Assembly (NCBI GenBank): GCA_032622095.1
Contig: CP136066.1
Span: 110,997,319-111,061,318, forward strand
From: Siphonodentalium dalli
Lineage: Eukaryota > Mollusca > Scaphopoda > Gadilida > Siphonodentaliidae
Direction: 5' to 3'
DNA: 64,000 nucleotides
Notes under the pieces: generated by a model
What the model was told of the DNA's origin: nothing
The model's database searches: none
Seen by the model: only the letters and a program-made list of their open reading frames with translations
Made by a program: the position numbers and the translations under genes
In this document: positions 24,301 through 30,871 of the stretch, one piece after another
Layout: each line of letters begins with the position of its first letter
Numbering within the stretch: the first letter of the stretch is position 1

Positions 24301-27300
24301 ATTTGTTTTACAATTTTATCACCGTTAGCGCGATAACTCGATGAGATATTAACCGATTTCAAAAAAATTTGGTATATGAGTCTCCTGCAACAATATATCG
24401 GACGAGTTCGAAAACCAATTTGTCCGATTTGTTTTCGCGGAGTTATGGGTCTTAGTTTGTCTATATTTAGCAATTTTATCACTGTTAGCGTGATAACTCG
24501 ATGAAATATTAACCGATTCAACAATATTTGGTGTATGAGTCTCCTGCAACAATATATCGGACGAGTTCGCGGAGTTATGGGTCTTAGTTTGTCTATTTTT
24601 AGCAATGTTATCACCGTTAGCGCGATAACTCAATGAAATAATATGGTCATACGTAAACGTAATTTGCGCCCGTTTGTTACTGTTCATGGGATTATCGGAT
24701 ACATTTTTATCTTTAGAAGGATTTGATGATAAACCGTAACGGGACACGAGACAATTATATATATGTGTAAATAATCACATATAACGTAAATGTTTGGCAG
24801 ATGTGTCGTTTACCCTGACTGTGTAATACGTGTCTCAGCTGTCTGGCCATCGACGCAGTCCTGTGTCTGGAGTTTTGCGCGCCGATGTAGGTTGTGACGT
24901 CATGATGCACGTCTTGGTGTCATGACGCCTTTACTGGTTTTCCAAAAAGTTATCTTAAAAGGACTATGCGATCTTTCAATCGGAACTTGTAGTTTCACTT
25001 TGTCGGCCTTGAACTTCGAGAATAATTCATTAATCTTTTAGGCGAAAATACCGTTCGAAAATGGAAGATAATATCTAAACGACCAGTAAGGCCCCTATAT
25101 TCCTCTTTCGGGGCAAATATTTTTAATAATTTTATAAAATATGTAAACAAAACTTTTTCATGCAATTTCACTTTTTTGTCATCCAGAGCTTTGGTTTAAT
25201 TTACATTAAATTTTTTTAATATATTTGGCTTTAGCAGCATGTTGTTCCTACATATGATGAAGTATAGCTAACATTTGCCGGAACAAAGTTTTTTATTTTT
25301 GCCCTGGAGCATTTTGCACATTTCGAGGTGGTATTAATCAATACAAAATGGCGGCCATCGCCAACAAAAATTTTGCACTCGGCTGACCCTTGAGTTATGA
25401 ATAAATTATCTATTTTAGGTAATTTCAATCTATTTTAAGATTGGGCTGAAAAAGTCGATTAGTATATCTCATATCCGCATACGTATACCCTACATGTAGG
25501 TCGCTTCGCTTCCGCGGCTTTGCCGCGGGAGAGCGGGCGCTATTAACCGATTTAAACAATATTTGGTATATGAGTCTATTGCAACAATATCTCGGACGAG
25601 TTCGAAAACCTGGTTTGTCCGAATTTTTTTTCCGGAGTTATGGCTCTTAGTTTGTCTATTTTAATCACAATTTTATCACCGTTAGTGCGATAACTCAATG
25701 AAATATTAACGGATTCGATTGATATTTGGTATATAGGTCTATTGCAATAATATACCACCGTCCTACTTTTTTCCCCGGAGTTGTGCACCTTATTGGCAGA
25801 AGTTTGGTTCGACTGCCAAAAAACTCGACAAAAGCATCTTAGATGCGTACCCCTTGTTGTTAAATAAATAACTGCAGGCTGACAGAGGTCACCTTAGAGA
25901 ATACATCCCAAATGAGCTTTTAATTAAAATGTACAGCTTTCAAACAACATGTTCCACTAATTTTATTGAATATCATACCAATTTGGGCATATAATCATCT
26001 AACAAAATTTATTCTTCTATATAATTAACATATGATGAACATATGAATGCATATATAAGAAAACAGTGATTAAGAGCATATAGATGTGAGAATAGACACT
26101 GAATGAAACTGGTACATTTTTTCCACCACCGGGCATTTTGTAACAGGTTACAAATATCACAAGTTTTACAAACTGTATATTCTGGGCACAGGTTTCCATC
26201 TTGCATTATAGAAAGCCTAGTGGATGAAAAATGTACCAGATTTATGCAATATACAGTAATGCCCTAAATAATCGACTCCTTAACCACAGCAGAATTATGG
26301 GTAATTTTTCAGGATTTAGTTGGAAATATGGCTTGTTGCCGTTCATCGGAAAGCTCTCAGTGAGAGCTTTCCGATGAATGGCAGCAAGCCATATTTCCGA
26401 CTAAATCCTGAAAAATTACCCATAATTCTGCTGTTGTTAAGGTGTCGATTATTTAGGGCATTACTTTATGTGTTAGAAATTCTCAATGAGAAGGATCTAG
26501 CTAGCATCAAACATTGACCGATACCCTGTCCGATTAACACCCCTAAATTACTATTTATTCTGCTTTGGAAGAGAAAAATATTTTAATTGAGTCGAGGAAC
26601 CCACCCATCAAAGCTCGGATCTATTAGATTTTGATTTTTTAAATCTGTTAATTTTCTACACCTCGAATTGTTGTCAGCCTAGAATTGTTGTCAGCCTAGC
26701 AAAACTGGAATTTGAAATATATACGGACATGTGCAGACGCTGTAATGAGAGTTTGGGGGTCTTGTTTAGCAGTGATTGGAAATGATTTTCGGAACAAAAG
26801 ATGATGAAAATTATCGCCAGAAACAAAATTGACAGTATCTTTTGATAGTTGGTATGCAGATACATAGGTATACTTATTCCCGATTTGGTAATCATATGTT
26901 TTATGCATAAATATTGACAAGTTATAATACCATGCAAATCACACATGAAAGAAGATGTTTGTTTAGATTTGTGATGACACAGTTTGAACCAGGCATCACC
27001 ATATATGGAATTCAAGGTGTAAAAATAATTCAATAGCTCTGAGCTTTGAAGGGTGTGTTCCTTGACTCAAAATCAGATATTTTTCACCACCAAAGCAGAA
27101 TCGGACAGGGCGTCTTTTATCCTCTTCCATCGCAAGCAAATTAGGGTGCAGAAATTATATATCTCTTTTATTTTTCTTTCAGGAGCAAATGCATGGCCCC
27201 AATAGGACAATTTTCATCGCAATTTCTGCCATTTGTATTCTCACTTCCTTTTGTTCTTTACTGTATTGTCTAATGAAATCATCATCGTATCACCATAAGG

Positions 27301-27308
27301 AAGACTAA
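2965..27308 (+). CDS. thioredoxin-fold single-pass membrane protein, 3' part of gene (8 exons)
   Basis: Joined from eight exons with AG/GT borders and agreeing phases; 251 residues are visible, counted from the first full codon. Residues 1-70 form a thioredoxin-like domain starting just before its active site: CDKC at 4-7 sits where PDI-type domains have WCxxC, and EFPS at 44-47 carries the expected cis-proline. Residues 85-190 are a second thioredoxin fold (DWLVVFYNTSC at 101-111, cis-Pro at 152 in CPTT). There only Cys111 of the CxxC remains, the second position being Val114. Residues 219-240 are hydrophobic, followed by a short tail ending HHKED. This predicts a redox or chaperone-like protein with its domains in the secretory lumen and a short cytosolic tail (inference). 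The 5' exons, including any signal peptide and further domains, are outside the window. It resembles PDI/TMX-type proteins, but I do not recognise the exact family. The last intron is 11.4 kb and full of repeats. Confidence 0.85.
3040..5305. other. intron of thioredoxin-like gene, nothing coding seen
   Basis: A 2.3-kb intron. At 4500-4620 there is a cluster of 'agggagaagt' repeats beginning near 'cagggaccagccagggg', possibly the end of an old DNA element. Short open frames on both strands lack splice or homology support. Confidence 0.45.
5306..5413 (+). CDS. thioredoxin-like gene, exon 2 of visible part
   Basis: The acceptor is ttctttcag and the donor GATG|GTATGT, phase 1 to phase 1. It encodes DLVVGITEDKKVAVKYGI followed by TEFPSIVFIREN, the beta3-alpha-beta4 part of a thioredoxin fold with the cis-proline motif EFPS. 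The open frame read from the upstream ATG at 5290 is only read-through of the acceptor. Confidence 0.85.
5590..6240 (+). repeat. 'gtccgtccgt' element with ~57-bp minisatellite
   Basis: Starts as a 'ctgtccgtccgtctgtcgat' stretch at 5670, followed by the 'ttggtttccgaccgataac' segment typical of related elements at 16000 and 19300. From about 5880 to 6220 there are six to seven tandem copies of a ~57-bp unit ('gtgaagttattgaagctc', 'agaaggccacacttaatt'). One copy contains a 10-C run at 6111-6120. It lies in the 985-bp intron before exon 3 of the thioredoxin-like gene. Confidence 0.75.
6399..6534 (+). CDS. thioredoxin-like gene, exon 3 of visible part
   Basis: The acceptor is catttcag and the donor GTTTT|GTAAGT; it enters in phase 1 and leaves in phase 2. 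It encodes the end of domain 1 (EKDYEDINSWLDLARNV) and the linker and first strand of domain 2 (GDWLVV). It is 136 bp and the frame stays open throughout. Confidence 0.85.
6597..6730 (+). mobile_element. single-arm relative of the 26254-26465 foldback MITE
   Basis: Contains 'gtaattccctaaataatgg' on the left, 'aatcctgaaaaattaccc' and 'gttatttagggcattact' on the right. These match one arm plus the opposite tip of the palindrome at 26254-26465. It is a non-palindromic copy of the same family. Confidence 0.65.
6836..7008. mobile_element. TTAA-flanked MITE with hairpin core (piggyBac-like ends)
   Basis: Bounded by TTAA at 6836-6839 and 7005-7008. The ends are imperfect inverted repeats (CCCTTCCATGATTGGGGCTT and its opposite arm AGCTCCCATCATG). 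The inner hairpin at 6882-6954 has 'gtgccaatgcattctct' paired with 'agagaatgcactggcac'. The TTAA target and CCC tip fit piggyBac-type mobilisation (inference); it has no coding capacity. Confidence 0.75.
7008..8503. mobile_element. non-autonomous DNA element with 64-bp perfect internal inverted repeats
   Basis: The segments 7242-7305 and 8350-8413 are exact reverse complements over 64 bases (starting AGTCCAAGTCTTCTCGTAC). Outside them a weaker inverted pair, GTCAGAGAGACCA near 7009 and TGGCTCTCTGAC near 8491, suggests the outer ends. The interior has only short frames, including minus-strand 7521-7904 and plus-strand 8009-8212, with no transposase motif that I can see. It lies in the intron between exons 3 and 4 of the thioredoxin-like gene. 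The superfamily is not assigned. Confidence 0.7.
8504..10196. other. intronic DNA, one unexplained ORF, otherwise nothing
   Basis: AT-rich intron. The minus-strand frame at 8737-8988 starts with a true ATG and encodes 83 residues with a regular amphipathic stretch (LLGDLAQAVHKRVLNDTKL), but there is no family match or splice context. The overlapping frames at 9479-9881 look fortuitous. Confidence 0.3.
10197..10250 (+). CDS. thioredoxin-like gene, exon 4 (degenerate active site)
   Basis: A 54-bp exon between ctcccacag and AA|GTGAGT, phase 2 to phase 2. It encodes YNTSCTQVMPVIESIAL. This is the FYAPWCxxC position of a PDI domain, but only one cysteine remains, with valine in the second position. 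It is too short for an ORF scan and was found by splice signals plus phase agreement with both neighbours. Confidence 0.8.
10578..11973 (+). mobile_element. hAT-like non-autonomous DNA element A
   Basis: Begins CAGGGTTTCCG and ends CGGAAACCCTG, short terminal inverted repeats typical of hAT-type elements. The interior of ~1.4 kb shares long blocks with 17095-18474, some in the opposite orientation. A clear 8-bp target duplication is not visible. No transposase frame remains. Confidence 0.65.
11974..13235. other. intronic DNA, no gene recognised
   Basis: The stretch 12108-12420 is locally GC-richer, with repeated phrases such as 'gccccagtgagac', 'gccccagggggcggggcac' and 'gggatagagtgagacag'. 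It looks like a decayed repeat. The remainder is AT-rich with only short fortuitous frames. Confidence 0.35.
13236..13331 (+). CDS. thioredoxin-like gene, exon 5
   Basis: The acceptor is ttttctag and the donor ATTCT|GTAAGT, phase 2 to phase 2. It encodes VKYKMSVAIIDTEANP and then RLRKRFKIQQCPTTI. This matches the middle of a thioredoxin fold: a strand ending in Asp, the 'xxL.xRF.I' helix, and the cis-proline in CPTT. Confidence 0.88.
13414..13562 (-). mobile_element. decayed tRNA-headed SINE fragment
   Basis: Shares 'ccaggtgcctattt', 'acagtacaagtagctttgc', 'aaaggtcacaa' and 'ctgaccattgggccattaa' with the minus-strand SINE at 20612-21016, in the same order and orientation. The 3' domain is missing. 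It lies in the 422-bp intron between exons 5 and 6 of the thioredoxin-like gene. Confidence 0.55.
13754..13879 (+). CDS. thioredoxin-like gene, exon 6
   Basis: The acceptor is tttctttcag and the donor TCTTT|GTAAGT, phase 2 to phase 2. It encodes FKLGKMYKFEPNKYTTTVL and SSFLDGWYKNVKAERVPVEPSS in sequence, the last strands and helix of domain 2 followed by a linker. The intron before it is only 422 bp and contains a SINE remnant. Confidence 0.88.
13930..15230 (+). repeat. tandem array of ~165-bp monomer, subfamily B
   Basis: Seven to eight diverged monomers with 'caccaaacttcatatgga', 'ggggtgacctctagatggg', 'aaacatggccaccagtggcc' and 'atcttggattttactcttt'. It shares the central TGGCC..GGCCA dyad and the 'tttactctttgcatgacta' segment with subfamily A at 1-1165. 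It is intronic, between exons 6 and 7. Confidence 0.88.
15318..15346. repeat. (TG)n microsatellite
   Basis: About 14 uninterrupted TG dinucleotides just upstream of a SINE tail. Confidence 0.9.
15369..15481 (+). mobile_element. 3' part of a SINE (same family as 20612-21016)
   Basis: Contains 'ggcagcacacattagactc', 'actggggtaataatgtaac' and 'attaagcgctatataaa', which match the 3' domain of the SINE at 20612-21016 in order. The tRNA head is missing, as expected for a 5'-truncated insertion. Confidence 0.7.
15703..15739 (+). CDS. thioredoxin-like gene, micro-exon 7
   Basis: A 37-bp exon between ttcttttacag and AAG|GTATGT. The first base completes a split codon and the exon leaves in phase 0. 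It encodes DEITQSIADAIK. It is supported by the tight phase fit to exons 6 and 8 and by canonical splice sites. Confidence 0.75.
15990..16975 (+). repeat. 'ccccca...ggggggtatac' element with diverged tandem units
   Basis: Starts with an imperfect dyad ('tacccccactttcg' / 'ggggggtata'), then 'ctgtccgtccgtc', then three ~165-bp units each with 'tttggtttccggatgataac', 'caaatacaggtcaagttc'-like text and 'gagttatgggc'. It ends 'gagtgcacacctcttgttt'. No protein is encoded. It belongs to the same structural class as 19290-20395 and 23757-25857. Confidence 0.75.
17095..18474. mobile_element. hAT-like element B, internally rearranged relative of 10578-11973
   Basis: Ends CGGAAACCCTG at 18464-18474. 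Blocks 17138-17420 and 17640-17990 match element A in the same orientation. Blocks 17430-17600 and 18097-18300 match it in the opposite orientation. A 25-G run interrupts 17799-17823. The left terminus could not be placed exactly. Confidence 0.6.
17799..17823 (+). repeat. poly-G run (25 G)
   Basis: An uninterrupted G run inside a hAT-like element, where the related element A has only 'ggggaggggg'. It may be miscounted in the assembly. Confidence 0.9.
18653..18898. mobile_element. TTAA-flanked MITE, CCCTTTGAGTGCC family
   Basis: TTAA at both ends (18653-18656, 18895-18898). The ends CCCTTTGAGTGCCAGG and CCTGGCACTCAAAGGG are exact inverted repeats. The internal hairpin at 18708-18774 is the same 'ccaatgcattctcttac' / 'ataagagaatgcattgg' stem as in MITEs with different ends. 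Confidence 0.85.
19290..20395 (+). repeat. 'cccgacttgaagtcggcgg' element with tandem ~330-bp units
   Basis: Starts with the dyad CCGACTTGAAGTCGG, then 'ccgtccgtacaaacatttt'. Two to three units contain 'gttcagcaaccgctgggc', 'ggtgatagagcagcatggg' and 'ccagagttatggcccttt'. It ends 'acagcgtacctcttgtatt'. Short open frames inside are not genes. Confidence 0.8.
20612..21016 (-). mobile_element. tRNA-headed SINE, nearly complete
   Basis: Read on the reverse strand. The head 21016-20943 looks like a tRNA: box A TGGTAGCCCAGTGG, an anticodon-like loop CTTGTAA (TGT, Thr-like), and box B GAGTTCGCGCC. The body includes 'caggtacctggttgttggg'-like text and a 3' domain 'ctggggtaataatgtaagc', 'gattaagcgctatataaat', ending in an ATT-rich tail. 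This is the layout of RNA polymerase III SINEs with a conserved central/3' domain. It is not a working tRNA gene. The plus-strand 89-codon frame over it is spurious. Confidence 0.8.
21050..22050 (-). pseudogene. LINE reverse transcriptase fossil (RT palm to ORF end)
   Basis: Reverse-strand conceptual fragments in shifting frames fit the back half of a non-LTR RT ORF: YIKDLPDGLKCFCKIFADDT (FADD catalytic box), a NFGHNNLVNPYYMSDSEA segment, EKDLGTYIDEHLNVNHQLDK, a 'RHIFEYGNTV' block and a C-terminal 'SLQSLKEQLDNSFWNKRYM' block. Stops and frameshifts make it inactive. It looks CR1/L2-like from the C-terminal pattern, but the clade is uncertain. It abuts the SINE at 20612-21016 on the same strand. 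Confidence 0.75.
22080..22400 (+). repeat. dispersed 'tatattttggaactt' element
   Basis: Runs from 'tatattttggaacttcttt' to 'cagacgaagtcaggcacatcagctag'. A related copy lies at 34715-35095 with 'ccgatccgact', 'atcccgggagcaatatgg', 'gcatgtttctggaccaat' and 'gaggcgatcacaaagaaa' shared in order. Confidence 0.75.
22401..23246. other. intronic DNA, nothing recognised
   Basis: AT-rich stretch. A 'gatcgatcatgtgac' / 'gcaatcatgtgatcgc' cluster at 22693-22746 is locally repetitive. No exon, array or terminal repeats were seen. Confidence 0.35.
23247..23413. mobile_element. TTAA-flanked MITE with hairpin core (CCCTTTCATGATGGG family)
   Basis: TTAA at 23247-23250 and 23410-23413. The left end is CCCTTTCATGATGGGAGC and the right end is an imperfect complement ending CATGGAAGGG. 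The inner stem is 'gtgccaatgtattctct' / 'agagaatgcattggcac'. Confidence 0.8.
23757..25857 (+). repeat. 'gtcgagttttt' element with ~150-bp tandem units, interrupted
   Basis: Begins with a dyad GTCGAGTTTTTCAAAAACTCGAC and ends near 'aaaaaactcgacaaaagc' and 'cgtaccccttgttg'. Units of ~150 bp contain 'cgataactcgatgaaatat', 'aacaatatctcggacgag' and 'gagttatgggtcttagttt'. About 24637-25541 is unrelated sequence splitting one unit, since the array resumes with 'attaaccgatttaaacaat'. Minus-strand open frames of 130-140 codons over the array are repeat read-through. Confidence 0.82.
24637..25541. other. foreign insert inside the 23757-25857 array
   Basis: A ~900-bp segment unlike the flanking units. 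It includes TGACGTCA (24896-24903) near TCATGACG and ends with a GC-rich stem (CCGCGGCTTTGCCGCGG, 25514-25530). No terminal inverted repeats were recognised. It could be a mobile element of unknown type. Confidence 0.5.
26254..26465. mobile_element. foldback MITE, ~105-bp arms
   Basis: Nearly perfect palindrome centred near 26360. Tips CAGTAATGCCCTAAATAAT and its complement are preceded by TA. The central loop is minimal ('agctctcagtgagagct'). The TA context and tip resemble Tc1/mariner-type MITEs (inference). A non-palindromic relative lies at 6597-6730. Confidence 0.85.
26521..27120. mobile_element. diverged MITE of the AGGTACTCAAC family
   Basis: Inverted blocks 'gtcgaggaacccacccatc' / 'gaagggtgtgttccttgac' and 'ccctgtccgatt' / 'aatcggacaggg' correspond to the arms of the copies at 28320 and 47996. 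The terminal TTAA sites are not clear. It ends about 60 bp before the terminal thioredoxin exon. Confidence 0.55.
27183..27308 (+). CDS. thioredoxin-like gene, terminal exon (transmembrane segment and stop)
   Basis: The acceptor is ctttcag in phase 0. It encodes EQMHGPNRT, then a ~22-residue hydrophobic segment (IFIAISAICILTSFCSLLYCL), then a short polar tail ending in KED and a TAA at 27306. The tail is not a KDEL signal and fits the di-lysine KKXX form poorly. It lies 11.4 kb downstream of exon 7 but matches it in phase and logic: membrane anchor after the luminal domains. Confidence 0.85.
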   Translation, partial: EQMHGPNRTIFIAISAICILTSFCSLLYCLMKSSSYHHKED

Positions 27309-27329
27309 TTTGTTACATATTTCATTAAA

Positions 27330-27335
27330 AATAAA
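27330..27335 (+). terminator. candidate poly(A) signal of the thioredoxin-like gene
   Basis: AATAAA lies 22 bases after the TAA stop of the terminal exon. The 3' UTR would be very short. A later signal cannot be excluded. Confidence 0.5.
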
Positions 27336-27339
27336 AGCT

Positions 27340-28319
27340 CATCTTGTGTTCATGTTACATTCCTGTTCAATCAAAATACTCAATCATGGATCGCGCTGCC
27401 ATTTGCCAAAAATTATTCACATTTGGCAAGCAATTGTGGGCCAGAGCGGATCCTGGTCTCAATTGCTCAAACCACATAGGTGGACAGACATCAAAACAGT
27501 TGAAATAGTCACTGTATGTTTGTCGATTTGCTCCTGCAAACCAGGGTTCACGCTACCACTTGCCAAATTTGCCAATGGCAAATATACATTGTGTAATTCA
27601 CATTTGGCAAAAAATATTTTCATTAGGCAAAAGTTTTGGCAAGTCAATTTTTAATTCCTCAAGAAAGTTGAAAAAGTTGAAAGTTGTTATTAATTCGTAG
27701 ATTCTCCCATCCAGTTCTAATTTGATGCTTTGTTGCTTGAAGTTCACTAATCTAAGCCTCGCAACTATCTTAACATTCCCTCCAAACGACTCAATATGAA
27801 TCATATGTCTTTTAAAATTGCACTTATATTATCAAAACACCCCTCCAAATAAATAATAGACCATTCCAATAAATCTTGGTATACATTGGTATGGAACATT
27901 ATTATTTTTGGACGGGTGTTTGGATAAAACTGTATTATCAAAACACACTCCAAAGGACTAGGAAGAAGAACCCCATCTCAATGTCAAATGGGGAGGAATG
28001 GAAGTTGGGCATTCGGCTGATACAAAACGAGGTGTAGTTACCAAATGTCCCAAATCAGATGTGGGCATCCCCTCCATCTACACTCCTGGTTACACCATAC
28101 CATAAACTCATATCTATATGCATGTTGCCCAGCTTCCTCTAGATTCTCTTTAGTATACAATGGTGCTTAATATTGTGTCGAGCTGGAGTGGTACAAGCAC
28201 ACTTGAGTTACCAATTGCATAGATCACGCCATGAATCTTGACTCTACCTATACCCGTAGAGATCATAATCCATCAGTTCAAATACCTGGGAACTTGTTGA
28301 AAATCTGTTGGGGAGCATT
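27340..28319. other. intergenic stretch, no gene recognised
   Basis: Between the thioredoxin-like gene and the galactosyltransferase (convergent 3' ends). Around 27390-27650 'atttgccaa' and 'catttggca' words recur on both strands, which suggests a decayed repeat. Nothing coding was seen. Confidence 0.35.
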
Positions 28320-28763
28320 TTAAAGGTATTCAATCCGAATTAATGCTCGCAAATTACTATTTCCTTGGCTTCAGGGGTAAAAAATATTTGATTAGAGTCA
28401 AAGAACCCACCCATCACAGCTCAGAGTGATTAGATATCGATGTTTGAAATCTATTATTTTAATTGTAAGTGGCCCAATAGACAGTCAACGAGAAGAATTT
28501 CATGGACCAAATTGCGGGTGAAGATGGATAACTCTAAAATCAAGTGGCTTTTTGTGTCAGATATTTGAAAAACTGGCAAAATTTCGTTGAATAAAGTGTT
28601 GATAAATAACAGGTTTTGTGCAATTTTATACTATAGTTGATTGTGCTTTCATTATTTTTGGGCAATTATTAGATTCTGATAACTGAAGCGGCATTTAAAA
28701 TTTTGTTGTTGTTGTTGGAATGTGATTATATGGGGACCCTCTGATCGGATTGAGTACCTTTAA
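28320..28763. mobile_element. TTAA-flanked MITE, AGGTACTCAAC family
   Basis: TTAA at 28320-28323 and 28760-28763. The tip AGGTATTCAATCCG pairs with CGGATTGAGTACCT. The inner arm text 'ttccttggcttcaggggt' and 'aagaacccacccatcac' is shared with 47996-48473. Confidence 0.8.
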
Positions 28764-29276
28764 CTTCGAAAAAAATAACTCCAGTATTAATATATTTCTT
28801 AGTTGGACATGTTTCTTAATAATGTATTCCATATTAGGCAAATATCCCAGCTCGAGATTGCATGACTTTGAAATAAGCCCTCATCGGTCACGATCACACA
28901 GTTTTCCATGGGGTAATAAATCCATGTTTATCGCCATAGTGGCTCACAAACGTACCCTATATCATACAAGCTCGAGAGATCTGAAACCTTCACATTCACC
29001 TGTTATGTGAAATATTAAAACTGACTGACAGAAATTTAATACCCGTGTTATTAATTCGTAGATCATGCTATGAATATCTACTATGGCGTTAGCCAGAGTA
29101 GAGATTCATGGTACGATCTAATTAATTCGATGTAGAGATTCATGGTACGATCTAATTAACTCGATGTTGCAAAGTTCCCTGTCAGATCATCAAAAAGCGC
29201 CCAGGTTTTGAACTGGTGGAAATGATCTATAATGGGCTCAGCCTGAATAGAGATCGACCAATTACAATACCACATT
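28764..29276. other. 3' flank of the galactosyltransferase gene
   Basis: Contains a short direct repeat 'agagattcatggtacgatc' at about 29099 and 29131. An ATTAAA on the reverse strand near 29035 could serve as a poly(A) signal, but this is weak. Confidence 0.35.
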
Positions 29277-30407
29277 TCATTTCACAGGAAACTGGCGAAC
29301 CGGCCACGACTTGTGATCTTGTTCATTGTACGATTTATCCTCCTCCAATTCGCCCATGCACCGGGCCCTCGCCTTCCATGTGTCTCTAATCCACCCGGAC
29401 CTAACTCGATGATTCACGACAATCTGATCAGAGTGCATCGTGCACGGCCTGTTGTCGCTGTAGGAAAACTCTGGAATCGAATTGAATGAATATCCCAGTT
29501 TTTGAGCACAAAATGAGATAAACACATCCTCAAACCAGAAAAATTCAATTAATCTTGACATATAAATTATATTTTTCACGGACAACATTGACGTCATGTA
29601 CGCGTGACCTGCACACACAATTCCGTAAGTATCGGCCCGATAATCCTTCCTTGAAACATACCATTTACTGGAAAAATTAGTCGATATATGTCGGATGGGC
29701 TTATCAAACCTACAGTACCCAGCTAACGTCAGATCCAACGGCGTCCGGTTAATAATCCTCATCAGCAACGGGACGTTAAGAAAAACATCAGAATCACATT
29801 TCATAACAATTCTAGCCGCCTTGCAAAATTGTGTTGCCCACCGTAGAGCAAATATTGTTTTTATGGTGAGATTTTTGTACGAATCTGTGAAATTCCCAAC
29901 TATAATGTCATTCGTTTCCAGATTCTCCAAATGTAGTTTCTTATTGCGATATGTCTGGTTGCTCTGCCCAAGGAAAAACGCGTACCGGACGTTTCCGGTG
30001 TTATTTTTAGTGTACGTCAACCAAGATTTCCTTAGTGCGTCCCGCAGAAAATTCTCCTTGTGCTTGGTTGTTATCAAAATCAGCAAATCTATATCAATTG
30101 TCGGATTGTAAATATCACAAATCCTCTGATTCGTTGGTGAATCCGTTAATGCTGTCAGCCTATCCCAGTTGTTAGTAAAATTTAGAGTTTGTTTCCAGTT
30201 ATCCGATCTTTCTTCTGTAGGGAGACCATGATATCCAGTCTCTCTTCGCGTCGCGTGCACGCTGTCTGATGCCCGTCTGTTGTCTCTATCTTTCGGTCGT
30301 TTTCTGTCGAATTTAAATTCTTTTCCACCAAAACTCAAGAATAAAGCCGCAGAAGAAGTTAGAACTATGAGGCAGACTGATAACTGTTTTGTGGAACACC
30401 TTCTCAT
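29277..30407 (-). CDS. beta-1,3-galactosyltransferase-like protein (GT31 family)
   Basis: A single uninterrupted 376-codon frame. An 18-residue hydrophobic segment at 9-26 is the signal anchor of a type II Golgi protein, followed by a charged stem. The catalytic domain shows the ordered GT31 motifs: LRDALRKSWL at 121-130, FFLG at 144-147, DIIVGNFTDSYKNLTIKT at 167-184, the metal-binding CDSDVF at 204-209 (DxD), KWYVSRKDY at 248-256, YGIVCAGHAY at 261-270 and FEDVF at 292-296. There are at least seven N-glycosylation sequons. Family members transfer galactose or GlcNAc in beta-1,3 linkage onto glycoproteins or glycolipids; the acceptor cannot be told here. The frame also extends two GTG codons upstream, but the first ATG, with G at -3, is at 30407. 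Intronless coding regions are common in this family. Nothing suggests a pseudogene. Confidence 0.92.
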   Translation of the reverse strand: MRRCSTKQLSVCLIVLTSSAALFLSFGGKEFKFDRKRPKDRDNRRASDSVHATRRETGYHGLPTEERSDNWKQTLNFTNNWDRLTALTDSPTNQRICDIYNPTIDIDLLILITTKHKENFLRDALRKSWLTYTKNNTGNVRYAFFLGQSNQTYRNKKLHLENLETNDIIVGNFTDSYKNLTIKTIFALRWATQFCKAARIVMKCDSDVFLNVPLLMRIINRTPLDLTLAGYCRFDKPIRHISTNFSSKWYVSRKDYRADTYGIVCAGHAYMTSMLSVKNIIYMSRLIEFFWFEDVFISFCAQKLGYSFNSIPEFSYSDNRPCTMHSDQIVVNHRVRSGWIRDTWKARARCMGELEEDKSYNEQDHKSWPVRQFPVK

Positions 30408-30631
30408 CACCACGGGAAACCCAGAATAGAACTATCTGGAAAAGAACATATCGCAATTTTACGAGGATGAAACATGCGTGTTTGAGGAACTTATCGTCCA
30501 TTATGATCGTCAGAGATTTCAAATAATGTCAGTTGGATAATGGATTAGCGCACCCGGGTTTCAAAGGAGCAATGGACGTCAAAAAGTCACAACCCTCCGC
30601 TTTGTAATGCACATTTTTCTTACTTTATTAA

Positions 30632-30857
30632 TTAACCCCTTCATGACGGGAGCTTCGCTCCTGCGGCATTACATATCATGTGCCAGTGCATTCTGTTATA
30701 TATGCGAGTCTCCCATGGGATGCCTCGTATATATAAGATAATGCACTGGCTTACAAGGTCACTGTAAATAGTGTTAGGCCAATGGCGCATTTTTAACGGA
30801 ATGCATTGGGACAGAGGTTTCGCCAAATTTCAGGAATCACCATCGTGAAAGGGTTAT
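30632..30857. mobile_element. TTAA-type MITE with hairpin core, partly duplicated
   Basis: The left TTAA is followed by CCCCTTCATGACGGGAGC; the right end GTGAAAGGG is followed by TTAT (one base off TTAA). The hairpin stem 'gccagtgcattctgttata' pairs with its partner at 30735-30750. It lies ~225 bp 5' of the galactosyltransferase start codon. Confidence 0.65.
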
Positions 30858-30871
30858 AAGAGCAAATATGT

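Noticed and set aside
24186-24747. Long overlapping minus-strand frames (132-142 codons)
   Set aside because: They run through ~150-bp tandem units and repeat the same phrases. There is no conserved domain, and the frame is open only by composition.
30408-30413. Two extra upstream codons (GTG GTG) in the galactosyltransferase frame
   Set aside because: They are GTG, not ATG. A eukaryotic start at the ATG at 30407 is far more likely.
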